Part shown: in pieces, positions 1 through 11,000 of the stretch
Numbering within the stretch: the stretch's first letter is position 1
Layout of the letters: each line of letters opens with the position of its first letter
NCBI GenBank assembly: GCA_946630315.1
Contig: CAMOYT010000008.1
Coordinates: 1 to 44,970, forward strand
Length of the DNA: 44,970 bases
Source: an uncultured Bacillota bacterium
Lineage (GTDB): Bacteria; Bacillota_I; Bacilli_A; RF39; UBA660
Direction of reading: 5' to 3'
Notes under the pieces: generated by a model
Database searches by the model: none
Told to the model about the DNA's origin: nothing
The model's input: the letters and a program-made list of their open reading frames with translations, nothing else
Position numbers and translations under genes: made by a program

Positions 1-463
1 GGATTTCCATTTCTACTAAGTCTAATAATTCTTCATCATCAACCATATCACATTTGTTCATGAATACTACCATTTTAGGTACTCCAACTTGACGAGCAAG
101 TAAGATATGTTCACGAGTTTGTGCCATAGGTCCATCAGTTGCAGCTATAACTAAGATAGCTCCATCCATTTGAGCAGCTCCAGTAATCATGTTTTTAACA
201 TAGTCAGCATGTCCTGGGCAGTCTACGTGTGCATAATGTCTCTTATCAGTACTATACTCAACATGAGCAGTATTGATAGTGATACCACGTTCTCTTTCTT
301 CTGGTGCTTTATCGATGTTAGCGAAATCAACAGCTTCATTTCCGTTTTTACCAGCTAAACATTTAGTAATAGCAGCAGTTAAAGTAGTTTTACCATGATC
401 TACGTGTCCAATTGTACCAATGTTAACATGTGGTTTTGAACGATCAAATTTTTCTTTTGCCAT
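1..463 (-). CDS. tuf: Elongation factor Tu, N-terminal part (runs off the window)
   Basis: EF-Tu is the GTPase that carries aminoacyl-tRNA to the ribosomal A site. Only the first 154 codons are present; the C-terminal part lies beyond base 1. The protein starts [19 protein letters not shown]. The P-loop GHVDHGKT is at residues 19-26, followed by the switch I/II region (ERERGITI and DCPGHADYV) and the guanine-specificity motif NKCD. The start codon at 461-463 has a strong AGGAGG ribosome site about 10 bases upstream. It is the last gene of the rpsL-rpsG-fusA-tuf string. An 83-base gap with its own promoter candidate separates it from fusA, so tuf can be transcribed independently. Identity is certain. 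Confidence 0.98.
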   Translation of the reverse strand, partial: MAKEKFDRSKPHVNIGTIGHVDHGKTTLTAAITKCLAGKNGNEAVDFANIDKAPEERERGITINTAHVEYSTDKRHYAHVDCPGHADYVKNMITGAAQMDGAILVIAATDGPMAQTREHILLARQVGVPKMVVFMNKCDMVDDEELLDLVEMEI

Positions 464-497
464 ATTATATTTTCCTCCTTTGGTTTTTACAACTTAT

Positions 498-526
498 ATT
501 TTATCTAATAATTGAAAAGTTTTCAA
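498..526 (-). promoter_or_regulatory. Promoter candidate for tuf
   Basis: On the minus strand TTGAAA (521-526) and TAAAAT (498-503) are separated by 17 bases, 35 bases upstream of the tuf start. The -35 lies inside a short perfect inverted repeat (GTTGAAAA / TTTTCAAC), which has no T-run and so does not look like a fusA terminator. Confidence 0.55.
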
Positions 527-546
527 CTATTTTGATACATAATTAA

Positions 547-2616
547 TTAATTTCCACTCTTTTTAATAATTTCATCAGCAATATTCTTTGGAACTTCTTC
601 ATAATGATCGAAGAACATTACGAATGTAGCTCTACCTTGTGTATTACTACGTAAGTTAGTAGCATAACCAAACATTTCTGAAAGTGGAACCATTGCACTT
701 AGTTTTACTGCATTTCCTTGAGTTTCTTGTCCTAGTGGTTTACCACGACGAGAAGTTAAGTCTCCCATTACATTTCCAAAATATTCATCTGGAGTTGTAA
801 CATCAACTTTCATAATTGGTTCTAGTAAAACTGGTTTACATTTATTCTTAGCTTCTTTTAATGCAAAACTTGCTGCAATCTTGAAAGCCATTTCGTTAGA
901 GTCTACATCATGGTAACTACCATCAAATAATGTACACTTAACATCTATCATAGGATATCCTGCAAGTACACCTGTTTGTAATGCTTCTTGTAATCCTTTA
1001 TCAACAACTGGAATATATTCACGAGGAACAACTCCACCAACGATTTGGTCAACGAATTCATATCCCTTATCAGGATTTGGTTCAAATTTAACCCAAACGT
1101 GACCATATTGTCCACGTCCACCAGATTGCTTAATATATTTACCTTCACAATCAGCAGCTTGCTTAATTGTTTCACGATAAGCAACTTGTGGTGCTCCAAC
1201 ATTAGCTTCAACATTAAATTCTCTCTTCATACGATCAACTAATACGTCTAAGTGTAACTCACCCATACCAGCAATAACTGTTTGTCCAGTTTCATGATCA
1301 GTATGAACTTTGAAAGTTGGATCTTCTTCAGCTAATTTTTGTAAAGCTAAAGCCATTTTATCTTGATCTGCTTTACTCTTTGGTTCTACAGCTAATTGAA
1401 TAACTGGTTCTGGAACTTGTAAGCTCTCTAAGATAATTGGTTTCTTTTCATCACAAAGAGTATCTCCTGTAGTAGTATTCTTTAATCCTACTGCAGCAGC
1501 AATATCTCCTGTATAAACATCACTAATTTCCTTACGGTTATTAGCATGCATTTGTAATATACGTCCGATTCTTTCTTTAGAATCTTTAGTAGAGTTTAAT
1601 ACATATGAACCACTTGTTAAGTGTCCAGAGTAAACTCTAAAGAATGTTAAACGTCCAACGAATGGATCTGTCATAACTTTAAATGCTAAACTTGAGAATG
1701 GTTCATTATCATCTGGATGTCTTTCAATTTCTTTACCATCTAAATCAGTACCCTTAACACTAGGAATATCTAATGGACTTGGTAAATAATCAATTACTGC
1801 ATCTAGTAATGGTTTAATACCCATGTTTCCTAAAGCTGTACCACACATAACTGGGAAAAATTCAGCTGCAAGTGTTCCTTTACGGATAGCACTCTTAATC
1901 ATTTCTTCTGTTACTTCTCCTCCATCAAGATAAGTCATCATCATTTCATCATCATATTCAGCAACAGCTTCAATTAACTCAGCTCTTTTTTCTTCAGCTA
2001 TATCTTTTAAATCAGCTGGAATTTCAATATCTTTAGCATCTTCTGCTTGTTGACCATCATATTGATAAGCCTTCATAGTAACTAAGTCAATAACTCCATT
2101 GAAATCAGCTTCTGCACCAATTGGCCATTCAATTGGTTTTGCATTTACCCCTAAACGATCTTTAATAGTTTTAAGAGTATATTCAAAATTAGCTCCCATT
2201 TTATCCATTTTATTAGCAAAAATGATTCTAGGAACCTTAAATTCTGATGCTTGTCTCCAAACTGTTTCAGTTTGTGGTTCAACACCAGCTTGTGCATCTA
2301 ATAATGCAACTGCACCATCTAGTACACGTAATGAACGTGAAACCTCAATAGTAAAGTCTACGTGTCCAGGAGTATCTATGATATTGTAACGATATCCTTT
2401 CCAGTGAGCTGTAGTAGCAGCAGATGTGATAGTAATACCACGTTCTTGTTCTTGTGCCATCCAGTCCATTTGACTCTCACCATCATGTGTTTCACCGATC
2501 TTATGAGTAACCCCTGTATGGAATAAGATTCTCTCAGTACAAGTAGTTTTACCTGCATCGATATGAGCCATAATTCCAAAGTTTCTTGTCTTCTCTAAAG
2601 AAGTATCTCTTGCCAT
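547..2616 (-). CDS. fusA: Elongation factor G
   Basis: EF-G is the translocation GTPase that also acts in ribosome recycling. The protein has 689 residues, the usual bacterial length. It begins [18 protein letters not shown] with the P-loop AHIDAGKT at residues 17-24. [13 protein letters not shown] and NKMD follow, and the family domains II-V continue to the C-terminus. I chose the ATG at 2614-2616 over an in-frame start seven codons upstream. It has a GAAAGGAG ribosome site at correct spacing, and the upstream start would lie inside the end of rpsG. It sits 14 bases after rpsG and shares its transcript from the rpsL promoter. Confidence 0.98.
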   Translation of the reverse strand: MARDTSLEKTRNFGIMAHIDAGKTTCTERILFHTGVTHKIGETHDGESQMDWMAQEQERGITITSAATTAHWKGYRYNIIDTPGHVDFTIEVSRSLRVLDGAVALLDAQAGVEPQTETVWRQASEFKVPRIIFANKMDKMGANFEYTLKTIKDRLGVNAKPIEWPIGAEADFNGVIDLVTMKAYQYDGQQAEDAKDIEIPADLKDIAEEKRAELIEAVAEYDDEMMMTYLDGGEVTEEMIKSAIRKGTLAAEFFPVMCGTALGNMGIKPLLDAVIDYLPSPLDIPSVKGTDLDGKEIERHPDDNEPFSSLAFKVMTDPFVGRLTFFRVYSGHLTSGSYVLNSTKDSKERIGRILQMHANNRKEISDVYTGDIAAAVGLKNTTTGDTLCDEKKPIILESLQVPEPVIQLAVEPKSKADQDKMALALQKLAEEDPTFKVHTDHETGQTVIAGMGELHLDVLVDRMKREFNVEANVGAPQVAYRETIKQAADCEGKYIKQSGGRGQYGHVWVKFEPNPDKGYEFVDQIVGGVVPREYIPVVDKGLQEALQTGVLAGYPMIDVKCTLFDGSYHDVDSNEMAFKIAASFALKEAKNKCKPVLLEPIMKVDVTTPDEYFGNVMGDLTSRRGKPLGQETQGNAVKLSAMVPLSEMFGYATNLRSNTQGRATFVMFFDHYEEVPKNIADEIIKKSGN

Positions 2617-2630
2617 AATAGACTCCTTTC

Positions 2631-3098
2631 CTACCATCTATAATGAGCATAAGCTTTATTAGCTTCAGCCATTCTATGAGTATCTTCACGTTTTTTAACT
2701 GCTGCTCCTGTACCATTAGCAGCATCTATTAATTCATTAGCTAAATTATCAGCCATACCTCTTCCTCCACGTTCACGTGAATATTTAGTTAACCATCTTA
2801 AAGCTAATGCTTGACTTCTTGCTGGTGTAACTTCAATAGGTACTTGATAATTTGATCCACCTACACGACGGCTTTTAACTTCAAGTTGTGGCTTAATATT
2901 TTCCATAGCTTCGTTAAAAACTTCAAGTGGGTCTTTACCAGTTTTATTCTTAACTTGATCAAATGCTCCATAAACGATTGTTTGAGCTGTTCCTTTTTTA
3001 CCATCTAACATAATAGTATTAATTAGTTTAGCAACTACTTTAGACTTATATATTGGATCTGGTAAAATATCTCTTTTAACTGCACGTCTCTTACGCAT
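2631..3098 (-). CDS. rpsG: 30S ribosomal protein S7 (uS7)
   Basis: uS7 is a primary 16S rRNA binder that nucleates the 30S head and borders the E site. The 155 residues match the Gram-positive length. Family sequence is clear: the start [15 protein letters not shown], then the segment around [12 protein letters not shown], and the C-terminus ending KAYAHYRW. A strong GGGAGGAGG site lies before the ATG. It is the second gene of the str operon, 36 bases after rpsL. In E. coli S7 represses its own operon by binding the rpsL-rpsG spacer. The spacer here is too short and AT-rich for me to see that structure. Confidence 0.98.
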   Translation of the reverse strand: MRKRRAVKRDILPDPIYKSKVVAKLINTIMLDGKKGTAQTIVYGAFDQVKNKTGKDPLEVFNEAMENIKPQLEVKSRRVGGSNYQVPIEVTPARSQALALRWLTKYSRERGGRGMADNLANELIDAANGTGAAVKKREDTHRMAEANKAYAHYRW

Positions 3099-3134
3099 TT
3101 AAATTCCTCCTCCCATTATATTTTTATTATTTTT

Positions 3135-3545
3135 TTACTTAGGTCTTTTTGCACCGTATTTACTACGACCTTGTTTACGATCTTTAACTCCAGCAGTATC
3201 AAGTGTACCACGAATAATGTGATAACGAACACCGATTAAGTCTTTAACACGGCCACCACGAATTAAAACAACACTATGTTCTTGTAAGTTGTGTCCAATA
3301 CCAGGAATATAAGTATCTACTTCTTTTCCATTTGATAAACGAACACGTGCATATTTACGTAATGCTGAGTTTGGCTTCTTAGGTGTCTTAGTACCAACAC
3401 GAGTACAAACTCCACGTTTTTGTGGGCTATTTACATCAGTTGCTTTTTTCTTAATTGTGTTTAATCCAACACCAAGAACTGGTGCCTTACTCTTTTTAAC
3501 TTTATCCTTACGATTTTTACGAACTAATTGGTTAATTGTAGGCAT
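3135..3545 (-). CDS. rpsL: 30S ribosomal protein S12 (uS12)
   Basis: uS12 lines the decoding centre and is the classic streptomycin-resistance protein. The 136-residue product keeps [13 protein letters not shown], so the resistance-site lysine (K43 in E. coli) is wild type at K57. The second loop reads [14 protein letters not shown]. The lysine and the normally modified aspartate (K101, D102) are present. The proline of the near-universal KDLPGVRY motif is replaced by Ile104, encoded ATC. The GTCTCC-region complement gives an AGGAGA ribosome site. It leads the rpsL-rpsG-fusA operon, behind an extended -10 promoter and a hairpin-rich leader. Confidence 0.98.
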   Translation of the reverse strand: MPTINQLVRKNRKDKVKKSKAPVLGVGLNTIKKKATDVNSPQKRGVCTRVGTKTPKKPNSALRKYARVRLSNGKEVDTYIPGIGHNLQEHSVVLIRGGRVKDLIGVRYHIIRGTLDTAGVKDRKQGRSKYGAKRPK

Positions 3546-3564
3546 AAAATCTGTCTCCTTTCTT

Positions 3565-3622
3565 TACACATATCCAGGTGTATCATTTCATCCCTTAAAT
3601 AAAACTTTGCTTAAATGCAAAG
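3565..3622 (-). promoter_or_regulatory. rpsL leader hairpins, one attenuator-like
   Basis: The untranslated leader between the promoter and rpsL contains two stems. The first (3605-3622) pairs CTTTGC with GCAAAG over a 6-base loop and is followed on the transcript by TTTTATTT, so it resembles a weak intrinsic terminator. The second (3565-3582) pairs TACAC with GTGTA just upstream of the ribosome site. Attenuation or autoregulation is inferred, not shown. Confidence 0.45.
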
Positions 3623-3640
3623 ATATTTAACAGCAAGAAT

Positions 3641-3669
3641 AATATAACACTTTCATAGTTTAATGTCAA
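3641..3669 (-). promoter_or_regulatory. Promoter of the rpsL-rpsG-fusA operon
   Basis: Perfect -35 TTGACA (3664-3669), 17-base spacer, -10 TATATT (3641-3646), and a TGT just before the -10 (extended -10). It lies about 95 bases upstream of rpsL and just after the small gene ending at 3677. Confidence 0.85.
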
Positions 3670-3676
3670 CAAAATA

Positions 3677-3808
3677 TTAAACAAATTTATTAAAATAAAT
3701 AGCAATAGAAAGCACTATAATAACAATTGCAAAAGCAACCAACAATTCAACCATTGTTGCTATACTCCAACCTTTATTATCACTAAGTTTTTTAAAAAAC
3801 TTCTTCAT
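3677..3808 (-). CDS. Small membrane peptide, 43 aa, pilin/TadE-like N-terminus
   Basis: This short open frame has a good ribosome site (GGGTGAAG, 7 bases before ATG). It encodes a Lys-rich start (MKKFFKKLSDNKG), then one hydrophobic segment from about residue 22 to 38, ending NKFV. The layout is a basic N-terminus, a Gly-aromatic step (GWS), a Glu inside the hydrophobic run (MVELLVAF), and no globular domain. It recalls the N-terminal helix of Flp/TadE-type or type IV prepilins. The Glu is not at the classical +5 position, so this is only a resemblance. It follows the terminator of the upstream membrane protein and ends next to the rpsL promoter. It could be a small membrane peptide of other function. 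Confidence 0.55.
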   Translation of the reverse strand: MKKFFKKLSDNKGWSIATMVELLVAFAIVIIVLSIAIYFNKFV

Positions 3809-3843
3809 CTTACTTCACCCTATAATAAATATACAAAAAAAAC

Positions 3844-3871
3844 AAAAAAAAGTAAAGCATAGCTCTACTTT
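3844..3871 (-). terminator. Intrinsic terminator of the 168-aa membrane protein gene
   Basis: A 10-base-pair stem (3849-3858 with 3862-3871, one G-U pair, 3-base loop) is followed on the transcript by a run of seven or more T. The downstream arm covers the stop codon of the gene. Confidence 0.85.
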
Positions 3872-4371
3872 TCAAAGCCTAAATATGTAATTATGTTGTC
3901 ATACTCATTCTTATCATAACTAAGTATAAGCAAAACATTTTTACCACTAACCACTTTGTAGCAATATCTAGTAATAGCACCAGAAAAAGTATAAGTTGCT
4001 GTACTATAATTATCATATTCTTTTACTTTTTGCTCAAATTGATTATGAAAATCATTAAAAAACTTCATAGAATCAATTGTATTATTAAATGTCAAATAGT
4101 GTACTTCTACATCCCCTTCTACTTCTTTTCCATCTACTACTTTATTAGCTGATCTATATGAATTTACTTGATTAGCTCCATAAGTAGAAGAAGATTTATA
4201 GCTAACAAATGAATTATCAATTAGCTTCTTATCTATATCTTCATAAATTAAAATACTATTATCTTTACTAATAGAATTGCCAATACTATCACTAATATCT
4301 GGAATAATATAACTACAAACAAGTAATAAAGCACCCAGTATAATTAAAATGTAAGGTAAAATATTCTTCAT
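3865..4371 (-). CDS. Membrane-anchored protein of unknown function, 168 aa
   Basis: I do not recognise this family. The protein has a short N-terminus (MKNILPY), one hydrophobic segment at residues 6-24, then an extracytoplasmic-looking domain of about 140 residues rich in Asp, Ser, Tyr and Asn. The Cys after LLLV is not preceded by a proper lipobox, so it is more likely a simple membrane anchor than a lipoprotein. Of several in-frame ATGs I chose the one at 4369-4371, which has GGTGATGG directly upstream. It lies between the rpoC terminator and its own terminator, where Bacillus has rplGB between rpoC and rpsL. No promoter was obvious; readthrough from rpoC is possible. Confidence 0.75.
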   Translation of the reverse strand: MKNILPYILIILGALLLVCSYIIPDISDSIGNSISKDNSILIYEDIDKKLIDNSFVSYKSSSTYGANQVNSYRSANKVVDGKEVEGDVEVHYLTFNNTIDSMKFFNDFHNQFEQKVKEYDNYSTATYTFSGAITRYCYKVVSGKNVLLILSYDKNEYDNIITYLGFEK

Positions 4372-4395
4372 TACCATCACCATTTTAATATTAAC

Positions 4396-4430
4396 AAAAA
4401 AAGTTACTACCGTAAAGATAGTAACTTTTT
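4396..4430 (-). terminator. Intrinsic terminator after rpoC
   Basis: The stem pairs AGTTACTA-type arms (4401-4409 with 4419-4427, 9-base loop). On the transcript it is followed by seven T, directly after the rpoC stop. The flanking A and T runs would also let it act on the opposite strand. Confidence 0.85.
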
Positions 4431-4431
4431 A

Positions 4432-7400
4432 TTATTCCATAAATTGATCTTCTAATTGTTCAAGTGGTTCTTCATCCATAAATTCAGTCTTTAATTGGTA
4501 ATCAACATCTCTATATGCCTTACTACCAGTACCAGCAGGAATTAATTTACCAATAATAACATTTTCTTTTAATCCTTCTAATGGATCAACTTTTCCCTTA
4601 ATAGCAGCATCAGTTAAAATACGAGTTGTCTCTTGGAATGATGCAGCTGATAAGAATGAATCAGTTTCAAGTGCTGCCTTAGTAATACCAAGTAATATTG
4701 GTTGTCCAATAGCTGGCTTTTTACCTTTAATAACAGCATCTTTATTTCCATCAGTAAATTCTCTAAAGTTAACAAGACTTCCTGGAAGGAATCTAGTATC
4801 TCCACCTTCAACAATTCTAATCTTACTAATCATTCTACGAGCAATAATTTCGATATGTTTATCAGAAATATCAACACCTTGAGAACGATAAGTATATTGA
4901 ACTTCTTTTAAGATATATTCTTGTGTAGTAATAGGATCTGTAACTGCTAATAATTCTTTTGGACTAATAGCACCTTCTGTTAACTTATCACCACAAGAAA
5001 CTGTATCACCTTTTTCAACAACTAACTTAGAACCATAGTTTGTAACATGTTCCTTAGTCTCAAGTTTATTAGTAATACTAATCTTATATTTTCCATGATC
5101 TTCTTTGATCTTAGAAATAGTTCCATCAATTTCAGCAATTGTAGCTTTAGCTTTTGGATTACGTGCTTCAAATAGTTCTTGTACACGAGGAAGACCTTGA
5201 GTAATATCAGCATCTCCACCATGAGCAACACCACCAGAGTGGAATGTACGCATTGTTAACTGTGTACCAGGTTCACCGATTGATTGAGCAGCCATAACAC
5301 CTACAGCTTCACCAATCTCAACTAAGTTACCTGTTGCTAAGTTACGTCCATAACACTTTTGACATACACCACCGCTTGTATTACATGTAAGAATTGTTCT
5401 TATTTCTACTTCTTTAATACCAGCAGCAATAATCTTATCAGCTAAGTTTTCAGTAATAAATTGAAGTTTATCAACAATTACTTCCTTAGTTTCAGGATTA
5501 ATTACTTTCTTATTAGTAAATCTTCCAACAATACGATCTCTTAAAGATTCAATAATTGCTCCAGTATGTTCATTAATGAAGTCTTTAACAACAACACCTT
5601 GATCAGTACCACAATCAGCTTCTTTAACAATCATATCTTGAGAAACATCTACTAAACGTCTTGTTAAATATCCAGAGTCTGCAGTCTTTAAGGCTGTATC
5701 TGCTGAACCTTTACGAGCACCATGTGTAGATAAGAAGAATTCAGCAACTGATAATCCTTCAATAAAGTTTGAAAGAATTGGAATTTCAACTGGAGTACCA
5801 TCAGGTTTAGCCATGATACCACGCATACCAGCAACTTGTGTAAAGTTAGAAATGTTACCACGAGCTTTAGAGTTCATCATTATGAATATTGGATTATCAA
5901 TATCAGTCTTAGAAACTCCTTCAAGTTCATCTTTAACTTGGTCTGTTGCATTATTCCATGTCTCAATTACTTTATTAAATCTTTCTTCTTCAGTAATTAA
6001 ACCACGTTTATATTGTTTATTAATCTTATCAACTAATTTTTGTGCTTCAGCAACAATTTCATGTTTATTCTTAGAAATCTCAACATCTGCCATACTAACT
6101 GTAATACCAGAAATAGTAGAATACTTAAATCCTAAATCCTTTAAGTTATCAAGCATTGTTGAAGTTTCAGTAGTTTTATATCTCTTAAATACTTGAGCAA
6201 TTATTTTCTCTAAAGTTCCCTTAGCAAAAGGTTGAACTAAAGGCATTTCTTTAATTGCTTCAGGAATATTAGTACCCATTGGTAAGAAATACTTGTTTGG
6301 AGTAATATTTGAAATATTATCATCAGTTGGTTCATTAATAAATGCGAATGTATCAGGTAATATTTCATTAAATTTAATCTTACCTACAGTAGTAACTAAA
6401 TATTTATCTTTTTGTTGTTCTGTAAATAGTTTATATTTAAATGAATTTACAGGAATAGCAATTCTTGTATGAAGAGTTATTTCTCTTCTCTCATAAGCCA
6501 TTAAAGCTTCATTAGAGTTCTTAAATACTCTACCTTCTCCTTCTTCTCCAGCTTTTTCCATAGTTATATAGTAGTTACCTAAAACCATGTCTTGAGATGG
6601 AGTAACAATAGGATCTCCACTCTTTGGATGTAAGATATTATTAGAACCTAACATTAATAATCTAGCTTCTGCTTTAGCTTCTTCAGATAAAGGTACATGC
6701 ACTGCCATTTGGTCTCCATCAAAGTCAGCGTTGAAAGCTGTACAAACAAGTGGATGAAGTCTAATAGCTTTACCACCAACTAAGATTGGTTCAAATGCTT
6801 GAATACCTAATCTATGTAGAGTTGGCGCACGGTTAAGCATAACTGGATGCTCTTTAATAACTTCTTCTACAACATCCCAAACAACAGGATCATGATTATC
6901 TATTAATCTCTTAGCAGCTTTAATATTATGAGCTATATCTTTACTTACTAAACCATGAATAACATGTGGTTTAAATAATTCAAGAGCCATCTCTTTAGGA
7001 ATACCACATTGATACATCTTTAAAGATGGACCAACAACGATAACTGAACGTCCTGAATAATCAACACGCTTTCCTAATAAGTTTTGACGGAAACGACCTT
7101 GTTTACCTTTTAACATACTAGATAAAGATTTTAATGGTCTATTTCCAGCTCCAGTAACACTTCTTCCACGTCTACCATTATCGAATAATGCATCAACAGC
7201 TTCTTGAAGCATACGTTTTTCATTTTGAATAATAATTCCAGGAGCACCTAAGTCAATTAATTTCTTTAAACGATTATTACGATTAATAACACGTCTATAT
7301 AAATCATTTAAGTCACTAGTAGCAAATCTACCACCATCTAATTGAATCATTGGACGTAATTCTGGAGGTATAACAGGTATACAATCCATAATCATCCATT

Positions 7401-8070
7401 CAGGTTTATTTCCTGATTTATAGAAAGCATCAAGTACATCTAATCTCTTAAGAAGTCTAGTTCTTTTTTGTCCTTGAGCACCCTCTAATTCTTTTTCTAT
7501 TTCAGCTATATCTTTAGCTAAATCTACTTTCTTTAATAGTTCTTTAATTGCTTCAGCACCCATTCCTACTTTGAATCCAGTACCATATTTTTCATAATAT
7601 GCTCTATATTCTTTTTCAGATAATGTTTGCTTGTTCTCAAGTGGAGCATTACCTTTATCAATTACTACATAACTAACAAAGTATAATACTTCTTCCAAAT
7701 CTCTAGGACTCATATCAAGTACTAATCCCATACGAGAAGGAACACCTTTAAAGAACCAAATGTGAGATACAGGAGTAGCAAGTTCAATATGTCCCATTCT
7801 TTCACGTCTTACTTTAGAACGAGTAACTTCAACTCCACATCTATCACAAATAATATTTTTATAACGAACTCTCTTGTATTTACCACAAGCACATTCGAAA
7901 TCTTTAGTAGGTCCAAAAATCTTTTCACAGAATAGACCATCACGTTCAGGTCTTAAAGTACGATAGTTAATAGTTTCAGGTTTAGTAACTTCACCATAAG
8001 ACCACTCACGTATTTTTTCAGGAGAAGCAATACCAATTTTTAATGCATCAAATTTATTAACATCTATCAT
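4432..8070 (-). CDS. rpoC: RNA polymerase subunit beta-prime
   Basis: This is the catalytic subunit of RNA polymerase. The 1212 residues match the Gram-positive form. The N-terminal zinc site is complete (C60, C62, C75, C78). The active-site Mg motif NADFDGD is at residues 447-453. The second zinc cluster is visible as EADCGTDQG followed by [11 protein letters not shown]. The trigger-loop/bridge-helix area keeps [19 protein letters not shown]. The ATG overlaps the rpoB stop as TAATG, so the two are translationally coupled. A terminator follows directly. Confidence 0.99.
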   Translation of the reverse strand: MIDVNKFDALKIGIASPEKIREWSYGEVTKPETINYRTLRPERDGLFCEKIFGPTKDFECACGKYKRVRYKNIICDRCGVEVTRSKVRRERMGHIELATPVSHIWFFKGVPSRMGLVLDMSPRDLEEVLYFVSYVVIDKGNAPLENKQTLSEKEYRAYYEKYGTGFKVGMGAEAIKELLKKVDLAKDIAEIEKELEGAQGQKRTRLLKRLDVLDAFYKSGNKPEWMIMDCIPVIPPELRPMIQLDGGRFATSDLNDLYRRVINRNNRLKKLIDLGAPGIIIQNEKRMLQEAVDALFDNGRRGRSVTGAGNRPLKSLSSMLKGKQGRFRQNLLGKRVDYSGRSVIVVGPSLKMYQCGIPKEMALELFKPHVIHGLVSKDIAHNIKAAKRLIDNHDPVVWDVVEEVIKEHPVMLNRAPTLHRLGIQAFEPILVGGKAIRLHPLVCTAFNADFDGDQMAVHVPLSEEAKAEARLLMLGSNNILHPKSGDPIVTPSQDMVLGNYYITMEKAGEEGEGRVFKNSNEALMAYERREITLHTRIAIPVNSFKYKLFTEQQKDKYLVTTVGKIKFNEILPDTFAFINEPTDDNISNITPNKYFLPMGTNIPEAIKEMPLVQPFAKGTLEKIIAQVFKRYKTTETSTMLDNLKDLGFKYSTISGITVSMADVEISKNKHEIVAEAQKLVDKINKQYKRGLITEEERFNKVIETWNNATDQVKDELEGVSKTDIDNPIFIMMNSKARGNISNFTQVAGMRGIMAKPDGTPVEIPILSNFIEGLSVAEFFLSTHGARKGSADTALKTADSGYLTRRLVDVSQDMIVKEADCGTDQGVVVKDFINEHTGAIIESLRDRIVGRFTNKKVINPETKEVIVDKLQFITENLADKIIAAGIKEVEIRTILTCNTSGGVCQKCYGRNLATGNLVEIGEAVGVMAAQSIGEPGTQLTMRTFHSGGVAHGGDADITQGLPRVQELFEARNPKAKATIAEIDGTISKIKEDHGKYKISITNKLETKEHVTNYGSKLVVEKGDTVSCGDKLTEGAISPKELLAVTDPITTQEYILKEVQYTYRSQGVDISDKHIEIIARRMISKIRIVEGGDTRFLPGSLVNFREFTDGNKDAVIKGKKPAIGQPILLGITKAALETDSFLSAASFQETTRILTDAAIKGKVDPLEGLKENVIIGKLIPAGTGSKAYRDVDYQLKTEFMDEEPLEQLEDQFME

Positions 8071-11000
8071 TAAATATCAGCTCCTTCCTCAATTTCTTCT
8101 TCTATTTCTAATTCCTCATCAGTTGGTTCCATATCATCGAATGATTCAAGATCATCATCTTCTTCATCCTCATCAAGTTCTTCATCAGTTTCCGGTTCTT
8201 CTGAAACAACTTTAGCAGGACTTTCTATTTCATCAATAGAAGTATTGAAGTCATCTTTATCTTCTTCTTCTTCAATTTGTTTTAATTGTAATGTTTCACC
8301 ATCATCATTAATAATAGAAACATCTAATCCAAGAGCTTGGAACTCTTTCATTAATACTCTAAATGATTCTGGTACACTAGCTTGATTAATCTCTTGTCCT
8401 TTGACAATTGCTTCATATACTTTAACACGTCCAATAACATCATCAGACTTATAAGTAATAATTTCTTGTAATGTATGAGCAGCACCATATGCATATAATG
8501 CCCAAACTTCCATTTCACCAAATCTTTGTCCACCAAATTGAGCTTTACCACCAAGAGGTTGTTGTGTAACTAAAGAATATGGTCCAGTTGCACGTGCATG
8601 TAACTTATCATCAACCATGTGATGTAATTTAATCATATACATTACACCAACTGAAATTCTATGATCAAATGGTTCACCAGTACGTCCATCATAAAGTACA
8701 GTCTTACCATCTTCATCCATTCCAGCTTCCTTCATCATAGCTTGAATATCACTAATATGAGCACCATCAAATACTGGAGTAGCTACATGAACACCCAGTT
8801 TTTTACAAGCCATACCCATATGAATTTCAAGGATTTGTCCAAAGTTCATACGAGAAGGAACACCTTGTGGATTTAACATAATATCAACAGGAGTACCATC
8901 TGCTAAATATGGCATATCTTCTTGTGGAAGAATAAGTGAAATAACACCCTTATTACCATGACGTCCAGACATCTTATCTCCAATTTGAATCTTACGTTTT
9001 TGAATTATATAAACACGAATTACTTTACTAATACCAGCAGGTAATTCATCATTATCTTTTCTAGAATAAATCTTAATATCATGTACAATACCATCTCCAC
9101 CATGTGGAACACGAAGTGATGTATCTCTAACTTCACGAGTCTTCTCACCAAAGATAGCATGTAATAATTTTTCTTCTGAAGTAAGTTCAGCAACTCCCTT
9201 AGGTGTAACTTTACCAACTAAGATATCTCCTTCTTTTACTTCAGTACCAATTGTAATAATACCATTTTCATCTAAGTTTTTACGAGCCTCTTCAGAAACA
9301 TTAGGTATATCACGAGTAATTTCTTCTGGTCCTAACTTAGTTTCACGACATTGCATTTCATAATCCTCTAAGTGTAATGAAGTGTACTTATCATCTTTAA
9401 CTAAATTTTCATTTAAGATAACAGCATCTTCATAGTTATATCCATTAAATGTCATGAAAGCAACTGTCATATTCTTACCTAATGCTAATTCTCCCTTATC
9501 AGTAGAGTTACCATCAGCAAGAATAGTAGTACCAGCTTTAACTTTATCACCTACATGAACAATAGGTCTTTGATGTGAACAAATACTAGAGTTAGCAAGT
9601 TCAAAGTTAGCTAATCTATATTCATCTTGACCATTTTTAGTCTTAACAATAATCTTCTTAGCATCAACATAATCAACTACACCATCACTCTTAGCAATAA
9701 TTTCAACTCCAGAATCCTTAGCAGCAATAAACTCAACACCAGTTCCAACAAGTGGAGCTTCTGTTTTGATTAAAGGCATTGCTTGACGTTGCATGTTGGC
9801 ACCCATAAGTGCACGAGTAGCATCATCATGCTCTAGGAATGGAATACAACTTGTTGTAACAGATACAACTTGTTGTGGAGAAACATCGATATAATCTACT
9901 TGATCAGGAGTAGCTAAAATATTTTCTCCTCTAAAACGAGCATTTACTTGTTCATCAATAATCTTATTATTCTCATCAGTACCAACAGTAGATTGAGAAA
10001 TAATATAATCTAATTCTTCATCTGCAGTTAAATAAACAACCTCATCAGTAATTTGACAATTATCAACTTTACGATATGGAGTCATAATAAATCCATATTC
10101 ATCAATCTTTGCATAACTTGCAAGTGAAGTAATAAGTCCAATGTTTGGTCCTTCAGGAGACTCTATCGGACAAATTCTACCATAGTGTGAAGCATTAACA
10201 TCACGTACTTCTACACCAGCTCTATCTCTAGATAAACCACCAGGTCCTAATGCAGATAAACGACGTTTATTTGTTAACTCTGCAATTGGATTAGTTTGAT
10301 CCATAAATTGAGATAATTGTGAACTACCAAAGAACTCTTTCATAGCAGCAGTAACTGGTCTAATATTAATTAAAGTCTTAGGAGTTACTTCTTCCATTTC
10401 TTGAGTAGTCATTCTTTCACGAATAACTCTCTCCATTCTTGAAACACCAATTCTAAATTGATTTTGTAATAATTCACCAACTTGACGAATACGTCTATTT
10501 CCTAAATGGTCAATTTCATCATAATTACCAACACCATGTAATAAGTTTAAATAATATGAAATAGAAGCATATACATCACTAATTGTTAACCTCTTAACAT
10601 CGATACTTTGGTCATTACCAATAACAATAAGTTTCTTCTTCTTGTCATTTGGATCAAGTATCTTAACTTCTTGAATCTTATTAAAGCTATCTAATTCATC
10701 ATTAATTTTAACTTCTTTTACACCAAAACCTTTTTCAAAAGCCTCTTTTAAGTCTTCTAAATTAGCCTTAGTAATTACAGTACCTTTTTCAAGAATAACT
10801 TTTCCTTTAGGTCCTACTACATCTTCAGCTAGTGTTTGATTTAATAACCTATCAACTACATTTAATTTTCTATTGAATTTATAACGACCAACCTTAGCTA
10901 AATCATATCTAAATTCATCAAAGAATCTAGTAATAATTTGGTTCTTAGAAGAATCAAGTGTAGCAGGCTCCCCTGGTCTTAATTTTTCATAGATTTCAAT

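Noticed and set aside
511-527. Perfect inverted repeat TTGAAAA/TTTTCAA after fusA as a terminator
   Set aside because: The loop would be a single base and no T-run follows; it is better explained as containing the tuf -35.
3677-3808. Firm call of a type IV pilin
   Set aside because: The Glu is not at position +5 after the Gly and the protein has no globular domain; kept only as a resemblance.
3865-4371. Lipoprotein call for the 168-aa protein because of a Cys after a hydrophobic run
   Set aside because: The residue before the Cys is Val and the region lacks a L-x-(G/A/S)-C lipobox.
5813-6196. 127-codon plus-strand frame inside rpoC, and similar plus-strand frames in rpoB, fusA and mfd
   Set aside because: All lie opposite certain genes with conserved family residues and show no start signals.
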